DNA of 64,000 nt from Bacteroidota bacterium (GCA_029237775.1 JAQZBR010000004.1:930001-994000); one strand, 5' to 3'. Positions 27,308-36,283 are shown, numbered from the stretch's first letter. The notes: generated by a model not told the origin, from the sequence alone. Translations and numbers: made by a program.

Positions 27308-27799
27308 TTAATTTTGGCTGATCATTTCAAATGTTTCCCAATCCCTTCCTGTTTGTCTGTCTCCAATTAAAATATCACCCTTTCCTTTATCGGAAGTCAC
27401 GAACATCGGCTCGGTGGTTTTAATATGAACGTGCGTTTCATCTAAGGCAACAATTTCGAAGGTTTCCCACTCATTTGCCACATCTTTATCCGCGTAAAGA
27501 ACAGAGTTTCTTGATCTGTCAGCACTAACGAATTTGCCGTTAGCTGCTTTTAAGGAACACCTTCCGTTACCAAGATCAATCTTTTCAAATACGGTTGCTT
27601 TAGTTGGATCTGTTTGATTAGGAACCAACATATTGTTCTCTCCCAATGAAACGAACTGACTATTGTTTGCTTTTAAAATGAATTTTTCACTGACTGGTGC
27701 AGCTTGTTGTTCTGAAGTTTGCGTGTCAGGATTGCTCTTTTCTGAGCCGCATGCCATTATAAAAAGGGCAACAATGATTAAGCTGATTTTTGCTCTCAT
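27308..27799 (-). CDS. free-standing fascin-like beta-trefoil lipoprotein
   Basis: 163 residues. The lipoprotein signal is MRAKISLIIVALFIMACGSE, with the acylated Cys at 17. After a short Thr/Gln/Ala linker (SNPDTQTSEQQAAPVSE) almost the whole mature protein is one beta-trefoil of three sub-repeats: FILKANNSQFVSLGE to VFEKIDL, CSLKAANGKFVSADR to WETFEI, and VHIKTTEPMFVTSDK to WETFEM. These closely resemble the tails of three neighbouring membrane proteins. Eukaryotic fascin uses this fold to bundle actin; bacterial copies are mostly seen attached to secreted enzymes and are thought to bind ligands such as sugars. This gene has its own promoter and terminator inside the glycosyltransferase cluster, so it may be expressed separately. 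Role inferred: envelope glycan binding or scaffold. Confidence 0.8.
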   Translation of the reverse strand: MRAKISLIIVALFIMACGSEKSNPDTQTSEQQAAPVSEKFILKANNSQFVSLGENNMLVPNQTDPTKATVFEKIDLGNGRCSLKAANGKFVSADRSRNSVLYADKDVANEWETFEIVALDETHVHIKTTEPMFVTSDKGKGDILIGDRQTGRDWETFEMISQN

Positions 27800-27827
27800 G
27801 ATTCTATACGTTTTAAATTATTGGCGG

Positions 27828-27835
27828 TAAATATA
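27828..27835 (-). promoter_or_regulatory. candidate promoter -7 element for the fascin lipoprotein gene
   Basis: TATATTTA on the minus strand, 7 of 8 to TAnnTTTG, 28 bases before the ATG at 27799. No clear TTG element is seen at the right distance. Confidence 0.4.
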
Positions 27836-27866
27836 CATAGAATTGATATATGAATTCGATCTGGTT

Positions 27867-29603
27867 TTACTTTCGCTTTATTAAAAATTTTTCCGCTCTT
27901 TCTGGCGTTGTTTGTTGCGCAAAGAAATATTGGCCTTCTCTAACGAGAAATTTATTGTTGCATGCCTTAATTATAACCACTTCATTACTTTGCCGGATAA
28001 GCTCAAATTGTTCCCACTCCTTAACTTGAGTACCCTGATGTGTTAAAATTGAATTTAGGTCTAACCGCACAGAAAAGTAGTTACCATCATCACATCTAAA
28101 TGCAACTTTTTTATCATCAATTGAAATTAGATTAAAGCTTTCCCAAGAACGGGTTTGATCCCTGGTACCTTCTATCTTTTTATTATCATCCCGGGCTGCA
28201 CTTAAGTACTTATTCGATGATAGCGCCCGGATACTCACAATATCAGATGAAGCACCTTCAAAAAAAACATCGCATCCGGCAATTCCCTCAAGGTCCGGGG
28301 ATGTTTTCATAAAAGTGAACCAAAACTTTTTTTCGTTCATGTTGGCATAATCTAAAATATGGTTTTTGTACTGGTAAGTTAAAACCAAGGAATAGGCTAC
28401 GATAGTTATGATAGGAATACAAACAAGAATTCGTAAAGATTTTTTTCTTATTCCTAAAATTAAAAACACTAAAAGTAATGCAAGTACTGAGTACGAATCA
28501 ACAAAGGCTCGCTGACCCAGACTTCCACTGTACCACCAACACCACCAGCATGAAATAACATAGGTATTTGCAATTAAGAAACTGCTCACCATTATAAATT
28601 GAAATCTGTTCGTCCGGAATAAATATATTAATCCCGTTAAAGCAATAATAAACAGCGGTGTGTATACAAAAAGTCCTTTCCGATAACTGAAAAGTACATT
28701 GTAAATTTGAGGGCTTCCAAAGTAAAAACGTTCTTCTCCATATGACCACACTATTATATGACCCGTTTGCAGATAATAAAGTATGAACTGTGTAACAAGA
28801 ACTGATAAAAATAAGATCGCGCTAATAAAATAGTCTCTTGCGTGCAATTGGCGAAGAGAATCTGTAAATCTTCGAAAGCTTCCCGCAAAAAAGGGAAGCA
28901 TTAATATTATAATCGCATTTGTAGGCCTCAGAAGAATTATCAGGCCAAATAATAAAGCTGCGCAGTAAAGATTCTTTTTGTTCGCTGTTAATATGACAGC
29001 TCTTGAATAATATAAAAAAGCGGAAATTATACCGAATGAATAAACATGTGTAAGGACAGAATCGTATGTTGTATAAAAGAAAAGGTTGGTCCCAAATACT
29101 ATTAACAACACAACCCCTGAGTTAATAATTCTTGATGGACTATACTCGGATATTAATCTTAAGGTATACCTGCATCCCAGCCATAAGAAGATGTTAGCTG
29201 CCAGTAAAACAAATACATGATAAAGATATGAGTATCCATCGGCAGGAATCCCTGCAAGCTTTGATAAGACATGAGCAAGAAGAAAAAAAGGGGTCCAAAT
29301 AATGGCTAAACCGACAAAATATTTATTTGCTTTCCCCTGTTCTGTCTTAATCAAAAACCCATCAGAGATATCCATATCACTGTGGGTTCTTTTAGCATCT
29401 TCTAAAAAAGAATATGTATAGTCATTATAAATAAAAATGGCTGGTAAATAAGAATAATAACCCAGGCCATCGGAGCGGATAACGCCCTCGGGATTTCTAT
29501 CCTTGATCTGGAAGTGGTAAGAGGTGACAAGAGAGATTATTAATATTAACTCACAAACATATTTGGAAATAATATCGAGAATAAAAAGCTGTTTTTTTTC
29601 CAA
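27867..29603 (-). CDS. GT-C-like membrane protein with C-terminal fascin-like domain
   Basis: 578 residues, starting at TTG 29603, 4 bases after the stop of the GT2 gene upstream; no ATG is available before the first membrane segment. The membrane part (about 14-410) has the landmarks of its two paralogues: RSDGLGYYSYLPAIFIYNDY in the first loop, VLFSYRKGLFVYTP, and SCWWCWWYSGSLGQRAFVD. The C-terminus has three fascin-like sub-repeats: VSIRALSSNKYLSAA to WESFNL, VAFRCDDGNYFSVRL to WEQFEL, and VIIKACNNKFLVREG to EKFLIK. The tight spacing to the DPM1-like GT2 gene suggests that enzyme supplies a polyprenyl-phosphate sugar for this one. Acceptor unknown. Confidence 0.75.
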   Translation of the reverse strand: MEKKQLFILDIISKYVCELILIISLVTSYHFQIKDRNPEGVIRSDGLGYYSYLPAIFIYNDYTYSFLEDAKRTHSDMDISDGFLIKTEQGKANKYFVGLAIIWTPFFLLAHVLSKLAGIPADGYSYLYHVFVLLAANIFLWLGCRYTLRLISEYSPSRIINSGVVLLIVFGTNLFFYTTYDSVLTHVYSFGIISAFLYYSRAVILTANKKNLYCAALLFGLIILLRPTNAIIILMLPFFAGSFRRFTDSLRQLHARDYFISAILFLSVLVTQFILYYLQTGHIIVWSYGEERFYFGSPQIYNVLFSYRKGLFVYTPLFIIALTGLIYLFRTNRFQFIMVSSFLIANTYVISCWWCWWYSGSLGQRAFVDSYSVLALLLVFLILGIRKKSLRILVCIPIITIVAYSLVLTYQYKNHILDYANMNEKKFWFTFMKTSPDLEGIAGCDVFFEGASSDIVSIRALSSNKYLSAARDDNKKIEGTRDQTRSWESFNLISIDDKKVAFRCDDGNYFSVRLDLNSILTHQGTQVKEWEQFELIRQSNEVVIIKACNNKFLVREGQYFFAQQTTPERAEKFLIKRK

Positions 29604-29607
29604 AAGA

Positions 29608-30330
29608 CTATTTTGAAAACAGATTATACTTCAAAATACACCAAATAGCTCTAAATCCGTCTTTCCAACCGATCTTCTTCCCTTCTTCGTAGGTCCTTCC
29701 ATAATAAGAAATTCCTACTTCATAAATTCTGATGTTAGGAACACGCGCAATTTTTGCAGTTACTTCCGGTTCAAATCCGAAGCGTTTTTCTTTCAGCTTG
29801 ATCCCCTGAATTGTTTCTGTTTTAAAAACTTTATAGCATGTTTCCATATCAGATAGATTCAAATTGGTAAACATATTTGAAAGGAAGGTAAGCATTTTGT
29901 TTCCGATCGTATGCCAGAAGAACAGAATCCTGTGAGGTTCACCACCGGCAAAACGTGAACCGAATACAACATCAGCAAAGCCTGTTATGATCGGTTTTAA
30001 AAGAACATTGTATTCTTCCGGATCGTATTCAAGATCGGCATCCTGGATCACCAGAAAATCACCCGTTGCCAAAGAAATCCCCTTGTGCAATGCCGCTCCT
30101 TTACCCTGGTTATATTCCTGGTTAAACAAACGGATGTTGTGTGCACTATTATCTGCAATATATCTTTCGATCACCTCTTTGGTTGCATCCTTCGAACAAT
30201 CATTAACGATAATGATCTCCTTTTCGATGTCATTAACAAGCTTAACCGCGAGGACCTTATTTAAAATTAAATGAATGGTCCTTGCTTCATTGTATGCAGG
30301 TATTACTATTGACAGTTTTTTGATCGGCAT
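29608..30330 (-). CDS. GT2 glycosyltransferase, DPM1-like
   Basis: 240 residues with no membrane anchor. [15 protein letters not shown] is the N-terminal strand-helix, [13 protein letters not shown] carries the nucleotide-binding Asp, and [13 protein letters not shown] is the GKG-A loop. [12 protein letters not shown] is the metal-binding D-A-D motif, and [12 protein letters not shown] follows. This is the dolichyl/polyprenyl-phosphate mannose or glucose synthase family, which makes lipid-linked sugar donors for periplasmic GT-C enzymes. It is 3 bases after the SGNH-like gene and 4 bases before a GT-C-like gene, in the middle of the operon. Compared with the enzyme at 18927 it keeps the canonical QDAD motif, so the two may use different sugars. 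Confidence 0.92.
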   Translation of the reverse strand: MPIKKLSIVIPAYNEARTIHLILNKVLAVKLVNDIEKEIIIVNDCSKDATKEVIERYIADNSAHNIRLFNQEYNQGKGAALHKGISLATGDFLVIQDADLEYDPEEYNVLLKPIITGFADVVFGSRFAGGEPHRILFFWHTIGNKMLTFLSNMFTNLNLSDMETCYKVFKTETIQGIKLKEKRFGFEPEVTAKIARVPNIRIYEVGISYYGRTYEEGKKIGWKDGFRAIWCILKYNLFSK

Positions 30331-30333
30331 TCT

Positions 30334-31380
30334 TTATTGGTTTTTATATTCTTTTAAATAAAACTTTTTTAATCCATTAGCAAGGTTATCTCCCACCGCT
30401 TTTCTTCCAATTTGATTATAGTGCTCCGTTGTCCAATGCTGATCCACGAAATCTTTTCCGTTCACCTTTTCAAGGTTGTCTACCACCAGCACTCCTTTCG
30501 AAGTATAACGCTTAACTAAAAGATCTCGGGTCTGATGCATCAAATATATTAAATCTTTTCCCACCAGCGAGTCTGCATACTGAACATTTTCCGCCAAAAG
30601 ATTGAAGACAATATTAAGATCTTTCTCCTTACATACTTCAACAATCTCATCAAAGTCTCTCAATCTTGGATTGTTCAGCGTATCGATCTGAAACGCGTAG
30701 GCTTTTATATAATGACACGCAAGATCGATCTTAGGCTGATCCCAGGAACCGTCAGCTAGTATAAAGCCACCATCAGCCATCCCTTTATCCCATTCTCTGA
30801 CATTCTTGTACTTGAAGGGATAAGGAAATTTCAGCTCATCTTTTTCCCACTGATCAAGCATATCCTGCTCTCGTTCCTTTTCGCTTTTGTTCTCAAATAC
30901 ATTCAGGGAAAATAAAAAACGGTTCACGATCGCAGGGTAAGTCTGATACATGATCTTTGTCTTAAGCAAATACGACTCGAGTGAGGAGTTGATCCAAGTG
31001 GCATCAAAAGACCTTAGGTTAAGTGTGAAAATGACTGTTTTCACTTTTGCGTTTTTTGATAAGTGCTTCACAACTGCACAGTACATCCCAGCATGCATGG
31101 CAGGCCTTGTTACTGCGCCAACCTTCAAGGTGGGAAAATGATCTGCTGCAATCCTGCTAATGGATCTTTTGTCAGTATCTAAGCTATCGGTGTGAAAGTC
31201 GGATGACTCACCGAAATACAACATGTCGCATGTGTCTTGCTTAGTCAGCAACTCATACAGCATGTCCGCATGGTTGTCGAGATCCTTCATCCAAAACGTT
31301 TTTTTGTAGATCACATTCAGGACGAGCACAATCAGCACAAGGGCTACAATTCTTATTACTATTTTCCTTAACTGCTCCAT
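30334..31380 (-). CDS. SGNH-like membrane-anchored protein paired with MBOAT
   Basis: About 348 residues from the ATG at 31380; a TTG one codon earlier is also possible. One N-terminal membrane helix (about 8-27) anchors a periplasmic domain. That domain begins MLYFGESSDFHTD, a G-x-S-like block I of SGNH hydrolases, with GES in place of GDS. It ends DQHWTTEHYNQIGRKAVGDN, where D-x-x-H and the following N-x-x-G match the catalytic block V seen in DltD- and AlgJ/AlgX-like partners of MBOAT enzymes. Its ATG overlaps the MBOAT stop codon by one base (TGATG), so translation is probably coupled. Inference: it receives an acyl group exported by the MBOAT and places it on a glycan. Confidence 0.72.
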   Translation of the reverse strand: MEQLRKIVIRIVALVLIVLVLNVIYKKTFWMKDLDNHADMLYELLTKQDTCDMLYFGESSDFHTDSLDTDKRSISRIAADHFPTLKVGAVTRPAMHAGMYCAVVKHLSKNAKVKTVIFTLNLRSFDATWINSSLESYLLKTKIMYQTYPAIVNRFLFSLNVFENKSEKEREQDMLDQWEKDELKFPYPFKYKNVREWDKGMADGGFILADGSWDQPKIDLACHYIKAYAFQIDTLNNPRLRDFDEIVEVCKEKDLNIVFNLLAENVQYADSLVGKDLIYLMHQTRDLLVKRYTSKGVLVVDNLEKVNGKDFVDQHWTTEHYNQIGRKAVGDNLANGLKKFYLKEYKNQ

Positions 31381-32786
31381 CAAAATTGAAAATATATGAA
31401 TGGAATATTTTCAGCTCCGGCCAAAGCAAGGACCCCGAATATGAACGTTGAATAGATGCTCCAGCGAAGAGCCAGAGGTTTAGCAGCCATCCATTCTTCA
31501 AGCTTTTTATTGAAGAAAAGAATGTCTGTTAAAATAAATACAAGCAATAGTACCCAAATCTTCGGATCAGTTTTTACCTTATCTGAAACATCATAATTAC
31601 TCAGCAAAGACTGAAAAACAAGCCGGGCTTTCTCAAATGATTCCGCCCTGAAAAACACCCAGGCAATACTAACGATCAGAAATGTTTTAATGATCCTGAT
31701 CGCATCATAAACCGGATTTGTTTTATTCGTCTGAAGATTCATTAACTTATTCGCACCTCTTTCTATGATATAAAACAATCCGTGCAGAGCACCCCAGATG
31801 ATGAATGTCCACCGGGGACCATGCCACAAGCCGCTGATAATAAAAACGATCATGATATTGATCACCCATCGCGCGACTTTTACTTTATTTCCACCGAGAG
31901 GAATATACAGGTAATCACGAAACCAGGTGCTAAGCGAGATGTGCCAGCGCTGCCAGAACTCAGCAATATTCTTTGATAAGTATGGTGTTTTGAAATTTTC
32001 CATCAGGTCAATTCCCATCAATTTTGCAGCGCCCATCGCGATCAGCGAGTAGCCATAAAAATCTGCATAGATCTGAAAAGAGAAGAAGACTATTCCTTTT
32101 GCAATGCTTAAGGAACCGCATTCAGCCGGATTAGCATACACAGAGTTTACAAATGGAGCAAGGTTATCCGCGATCACCATTTTTGCGAAAAAACCGAAAA
32201 GAATAAGGCGGAATCCTTTCGCGAAATTTCCATACAAAAGAACATGGTGTTTTTTCAGCTGCTCTCCAAGCCTTTGATATCGTTCGATCGGACCAGCCAC
32301 CATTTGCGGAAAGAAAAGAACATAATTAGCAAAATGACCAAGATGCTTTTCCGCTTTTTGATTTCCGCGATACACTTCAATTGTGTAAGCCATCGACTGG
32401 AAAGTATGAAAGGAAAGACCGATAGGCAGTATGATATCAAGATACGCGATAGGGTTCTCCCTTTCCAGGTGATCCAGAAGCCATGTTACATTTTCATTGA
32501 CGAAGTTGAAATATTTAAAGAAGACAAGGAGGCCAATGTTGCTGCAAAGGCTGATCACGAGTATTACTTTTTTTCTATAGCCCTGTTGTTTCTCAATAAG
32601 AATTGCTGAAAAGTAATCAAGGAGAATGATAAAAAAGAGAATCAGAATGTAATACGGAACGAGCGCCATATAGAAGTAGCAGCTTGCAACGAATATTAAC
32701 ATCCATCTGAAACGCTGTGGTAACAAATAGTAAAGGACAATTACTATCGGCAGAAAGATGAGAAAGTGAAGAGAATTGAACAGCAT
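31380..32786 (-). CDS. MBOAT-family O-acyltransferase (AlgI/DltB-like)
   Basis: 468 residues with about eleven membrane segments. The family core is clear: WQRWHISLSTWFRDYLYIPL (about 295-315), then GGNKVKVAR, and IISGLWHGPRWTFIIWG with the invariant active-site His of L-W-H-G near residue 337. LPIGLSFHTFQSMAYTIEVY and ERYQRL are also typical. MBOAT proteins carry acyl groups, usually acetyl, across the inner membrane for O-acylation of polysaccharides such as alginate, cellulose, teichoic acid or peptidoglycan. The overlapping SGNH-like gene completes the usual two-part acylation unit. The setting among GT-C-like and GT2 genes suggests the target is the glycan built by this locus. Confidence 0.92.
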   Translation of the reverse strand: MLFNSLHFLIFLPIVIVLYYLLPQRFRWMLIFVASCYFYMALVPYYILILFFIILLDYFSAILIEKQQGYRKKVILVISLCSNIGLLVFFKYFNFVNENVTWLLDHLERENPIAYLDIILPIGLSFHTFQSMAYTIEVYRGNQKAEKHLGHFANYVLFFPQMVAGPIERYQRLGEQLKKHHVLLYGNFAKGFRLILFGFFAKMVIADNLAPFVNSVYANPAECGSLSIAKGIVFFSFQIYADFYGYSLIAMGAAKLMGIDLMENFKTPYLSKNIAEFWQRWHISLSTWFRDYLYIPLGGNKVKVARWVINIMIVFIISGLWHGPRWTFIIWGALHGLFYIIERGANKLMNLQTNKTNPVYDAIRIIKTFLIVSIAWVFFRAESFEKARLVFQSLLSNYDVSDKVKTDPKIWVLLLVFILTDILFFNKKLEEWMAAKPLALRWSIYSTFIFGVLALAGAENIPFIYFQF

Positions 32787-32807
32787 TTCCTATTTATTTT
32801 CTGTCTG

Positions 32808-34709
32808 CTAACGGTAATACGAAAGCCATTTGAATTCTTGTTTCCTAATATTTAATAAGTGTTTGTCGGGGTTCCAAATATATGCTTTTATTTCATCCCC
32901 AGATTTAACTGCAGCGGGCACAACACACGTGAAATTCGCCCTGAAATAATCTGTTTCATTCCTTATAAAATCTTTTACATACGCCTTTTGCCACGAATAC
33001 AATTCTCCTTTAGAATCCTGAAATGACAAAACCATTACCAGATTATCATAATTTAGATCCGGTGCCATCACCTCAGCATAAAAAGCGATCACAGCTTCTT
33101 TATTGGGTGTAATGCTATCATTCACAATGTATGAAAATCCCGGTGCGTACTCTACATTTTCATCAACCGTGTAGTGTCCCCTCGATTCATTTCCATAATT
33201 CAACTCTTTCACGAATATCGTTTTGATCTCTTTAAAAGGATATTTCGGACGTGCCAATATATTTCCTGTTACGGGATATGTTTTAATTATTTCAATTGAA
33301 TCCCGGTTAAATTCACTCAGATCTTTTTGCGAGAGGCAATAAAAGTCGTGAAGTGGGCTGTTTGTCTCGGATCGCCACACGCTGTTCAGCCAAACTAATT
33401 GATCCTTCTCCCGATAAAAATTTATTGCGGGATCAAAGATCAGTGGAATGCCAATACTGATTGTTTCTTTTCCTTTCGGGATCGTTTTTAATACGCTAAT
33501 ATCACTCAACATCTCTTTTGTGTTCGCATCATATTTCCATTCGAGCACGTATATAAGATTCAAACATTTTGCAAAATGAAGCACCATTATTGAAGCTAAT
33601 ACACCGGCAATGTATATTGTGAGCCCTTCTTTTTTAAGTAGCTGATCATATAGGAAAACAAGAAAAATATTGAAAAGAACAACAAGAAATAAAACAGTGC
33701 GGTCAGTCAGAAAAAGAGTGTCAAGGGTATAGAATTGAACAATCGTTGAAAGGGATGTCAAGAACAGCAAGAAAACTATGGCAGCAAGAAATAAAAAGCT
33801 TTTGTCGAAGTCTTTCTTTTTAAATACATTCGTTAAAACATAAACAAACCCGAAGAAGCACGATAGCACAACGAATGCTTTTACTGCCCGCTGAACCATA
33901 TAATGAGCATATGGTTGCTCATAAAAGCTCCGATCGATTATTGTGCAAATCGTGTCCGCCCAAAAGCCTCTGCTGCCGCCAAAATACAAAGCACCAGCTG
34001 CTTTGAGGTCAAGGGCAATTGGTATGATCAAACCAAATAATGAGAGAATGACAACGACTGGAAGAGCGATGCTTTTAAGTAAATTTTTTACACTCAAAGA
34101 AGTATTCTTCTTCAGAAAATAAATATTTAGCAGGACGATCGATCCGAAAAGAACAACAAAATAATTCAGTAGCACGAAATTGGCAAGCACTGCAAACGCT
34201 GCAAAGAACATTGCAATTGTGCTGTTTTTTTTGCTTCCATCTTTCTCTATAAACACAAACAGGTAGTAAATACTTGCAATCATCAATCCAATGGAAAGTC
34301 CGTACCCACGCGCTAGTGAGAAAAAGTCGATCATGTAGGGATTCAGATTAATGATAAGAAACCCAAATACAGCGAGCCATTTGTTCCGGCACTTAAGAAC
34401 CAAGCGACCCGAATAATAAAGGAATAGGCCATGAGCAAGAAGTGAGGGTATTCTTAAAGCGAACTCATTAACACCAAAGATCTTGGAAAAGAAAGTCATT
34501 CCTGCAGCGTTCAGGATATGATTGTTTGCCGACATCATATCATACTTATCGAGGAAAACCCTCCCATTCCGAACAAACTCAATGTATGAATATGCCTCGT
34601 CCCAGGTAATGCACAAGAGCGCAGCACGGATCACAGTGTAGGCTAACAACAATAGCGCTATCACGAATATTATCGTCCGGCTCCATTTAAGCTCTTCCTT
34701 TAACATCAT
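32808..34709 (-). CDS. GT-C-like membrane protein with C-terminal jelly-roll-like domain
   Basis: 633 residues; two ATG codons in a row (34709 and 34706). The first overlaps the stop of the upstream gene by four bases (ATGA), so translation is coupled. About eleven membrane segments span residues 13-400. The first loop has LLCITWDEAYSYIEFVRNG, whose acidic W-D-E-A is the kind of motif that binds the donor or metal in GT39-type mannosyltransferases. DFFSLARGYG follows a short loop later, again as in GT-C proteins. After a soluble segment, the last 130 residues read as a beta-sandwich: GFSYIVNDSITPNKEAVIAF, NLVMVLSFQDSKGELYSW and DEIKAYIWNPDKHLLNI. This resembles the tail of the protein ending at 25289. 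Sugar and acceptor unknown. Confidence 0.75.
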   Translation of the reverse strand: MMLKEELKWSRTIIFVIALLLLAYTVIRAALLCITWDEAYSYIEFVRNGRVFLDKYDMMSANNHILNAAGMTFFSKIFGVNEFALRIPSLLAHGLFLYYSGRLVLKCRNKWLAVFGFLIINLNPYMIDFFSLARGYGLSIGLMIASIYYLFVFIEKDGSKKNSTIAMFFAAFAVLANFVLLNYFVVLFGSIVLLNIYFLKKNTSLSVKNLLKSIALPVVVILSLFGLIIPIALDLKAAGALYFGGSRGFWADTICTIIDRSFYEQPYAHYMVQRAVKAFVVLSCFFGFVYVLTNVFKKKDFDKSFLFLAAIVFLLFLTSLSTIVQFYTLDTLFLTDRTVLFLVVLFNIFLVFLYDQLLKKEGLTIYIAGVLASIMVLHFAKCLNLIYVLEWKYDANTKEMLSDISVLKTIPKGKETISIGIPLIFDPAINFYREKDQLVWLNSVWRSETNSPLHDFYCLSQKDLSEFNRDSIEIIKTYPVTGNILARPKYPFKEIKTIFVKELNYGNESRGHYTVDENVEYAPGFSYIVNDSITPNKEAVIAFYAEVMAPDLNYDNLVMVLSFQDSKGELYSWQKAYVKDFIRNETDYFRANFTCVVPAAVKSGDEIKAYIWNPDKHLLNIRKQEFKWLSYYR

Positions 34710-36283
34710 GTGTTTGGCTTCCTTTTGTACAACACCAGTTTGTTATTCTCCGACCTGTAGATCAGCTCAAATTTATTTTTGATCTCTTCTTCAACAAGAG
34801 CCGTGCAGGAGTCAGTTACATCCCCGTTAAAGCAGAATCGGCTCAGGTAATCGATGCGATGATGAGTGACATTTTCATAATTCGCAATGTTGATGCAAGG
34901 CGGATAGCGGTTGCCATACTTCAGCATAAGATCATAAACCTGCTCACCTTTTTTCCAGATCAGCGGAAAATGAGGTTTAGTGGGCTCATAATTATCAAGA
35001 TTGATAATGTTTTTATTGATCGCCATGTATCCCGCATGATTGATCTGGATCCAGTTTGCAGAATAGTTCAATGGTAAAAGCACTTTATCATCTTCCATGA
35101 ATTCTTCCGCCTTAACAAGGGTTGCTGCATCATCGCTTAATGAGGTCGTTTGTTCGTTATGATAGTTTATAAAGAACATGTGATTGATCATTAATAGCAA
35201 AACGGGAACAACAAGTATGATGGGCCGTATTCCTTTTGCTGCAATAAGAATGATCAGCATAAGAAAAAAATACAAAGCCCATCTGATGGAAATATACCCT
35301 CCGGAAACAACCCAGTCAGGAAATAAATAAAAGAAAAGTAACACCACAAACGTTGGTAGGATCCAGTAAGGCCTTGAGCCGCTGTTGTCGTGATTTCTTT
35401 TTTTGAAACATAAGGTCAAGCATATAAAAACAAGCACGCATAGTATCATTCCGATTATGCGCGCAAAAAGGATTTCATTCTCATAGCTTAATGTGATCAC
35501 CGGACTCAGATCTACTATCGTGGAAGTCAGCTTTTCTTTGGAAAGATATGTTGGCGGAGAGTGCTCGAAATTGCTGTTCGAGATCACAAACAAAAGGCTG
35601 AGAATTAAACCCGGAAGGAAAATAAAGAAAGGGGAAATGAACTTTTGCCTTAATCCCTTAAATGTTTTTGAGCTCAGGATGTATTGCATTTCAACACACG
35701 TAACGATAATGCCAAAGAGCATAAAATTGAACATGTGAGAAATGTAAAGAAGTGTAGCGAGAACAGCCAACCGGAGCGTCTTTTTCCAGTTTAAGTTATC
35801 ACGCTGAGCGATCCAGTAACCAAGCGTCCAGAACAAAACCGGAATGCCGATACAAAAATTAAAGAAGCCAATCCTGAAGGTGAAGGAATAAATAAAAGGG
35901 AATATGAGGTAAGAACATAATCGTGCAGAGTTTTTGTTGTCTGAGATCTTTTGTGCCAGATAACGGAAGGAAAAAGGCATGGCAAGCACATAAAAAAGGA
36001 GGATGCTCTTCTCCACCAGATATCCGGGAAGAAATAATCCCGCAAGCGCGAACCAGATATGGTCTACAAAATTTGAATTGAGGTGCTTGTTAAGATAGAA
36101 GAAGTTGAGAATGAAACCGTTTCCTTCAAACCAGAAATGCTTCAAAAGATTGGCATTGTGCAGATGAGCGGGGCCGTCAACAGTAGGAAAATATAAGTGC
36201 GAGATTACCGGGACAGACGTAATCAGGACGATGGCAATGAATAAAAATGGCTCCGCTTTCCACCAAAAACCTGATCTTTCCAT
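34706..36283 (-). CDS. GT-C-like polytopic membrane protein
   Basis: 525 residues with about eleven membrane segments and no extra C-terminal module. The first loop has YFPTVDGPAHLHNANLLKHF. The D-G-P-(A/S)-H-L-(H/Y)-N pattern recurs as TQDGPSHLYNSKLL in the protein ending at 58962, so the two are paralogues. AARAE-like acidic pairs of PMT enzymes are not seen. The C-terminus holds a short soluble part (CINIANYENVTHHRIDYL, LVLYKRK) as in oligosaccharyl- and glycosyltransferases of this type. It is the first gene of the long minus-strand glycan operon, starting 10 bases from the end of the CoA-transferase gene, which suggests read-through. Function by fold only. Confidence 0.75.
   Translation of the reverse strand: MERSGFWWKAEPFLFIAIVLITSVPVISHLYFPTVDGPAHLHNANLLKHFWFEGNGFILNFFYLNKHLNSNFVDHIWFALAGLFLPGYLVEKSILLFYVLAMPFSFRYLAQKISDNKNSARLCSYLIFPFIYSFTFRIGFFNFCIGIPVLFWTLGYWIAQRDNLNWKKTLRLAVLATLLYISHMFNFMLFGIIVTCVEMQYILSSKTFKGLRQKFISPFFIFLPGLILSLLFVISNSNFEHSPPTYLSKEKLTSTIVDLSPVITLSYENEILFARIIGMILCVLVFICLTLCFKKRNHDNSGSRPYWILPTFVVLLFFYLFPDWVVSGGYISIRWALYFFLMLIILIAAKGIRPIILVVPVLLLMINHMFFINYHNEQTTSLSDDAATLVKAEEFMEDDKVLLPLNYSANWIQINHAGYMAINKNIINLDNYEPTKPHFPLIWKKGEQVYDLMLKYGNRYPPCINIANYENVTHHRIDYLSRFCFNGDVTDSCTALVEEEIKNKFELIYRSENNKLVLYKRKPNT

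Noticed and set aside
32920-32940. ACACACGTGAAATTC as a fifth parS-like site
   Set aside because: Only the half ACGTGAAA matches; the other arm does not, and it lies alone in a GT-C-like gene.
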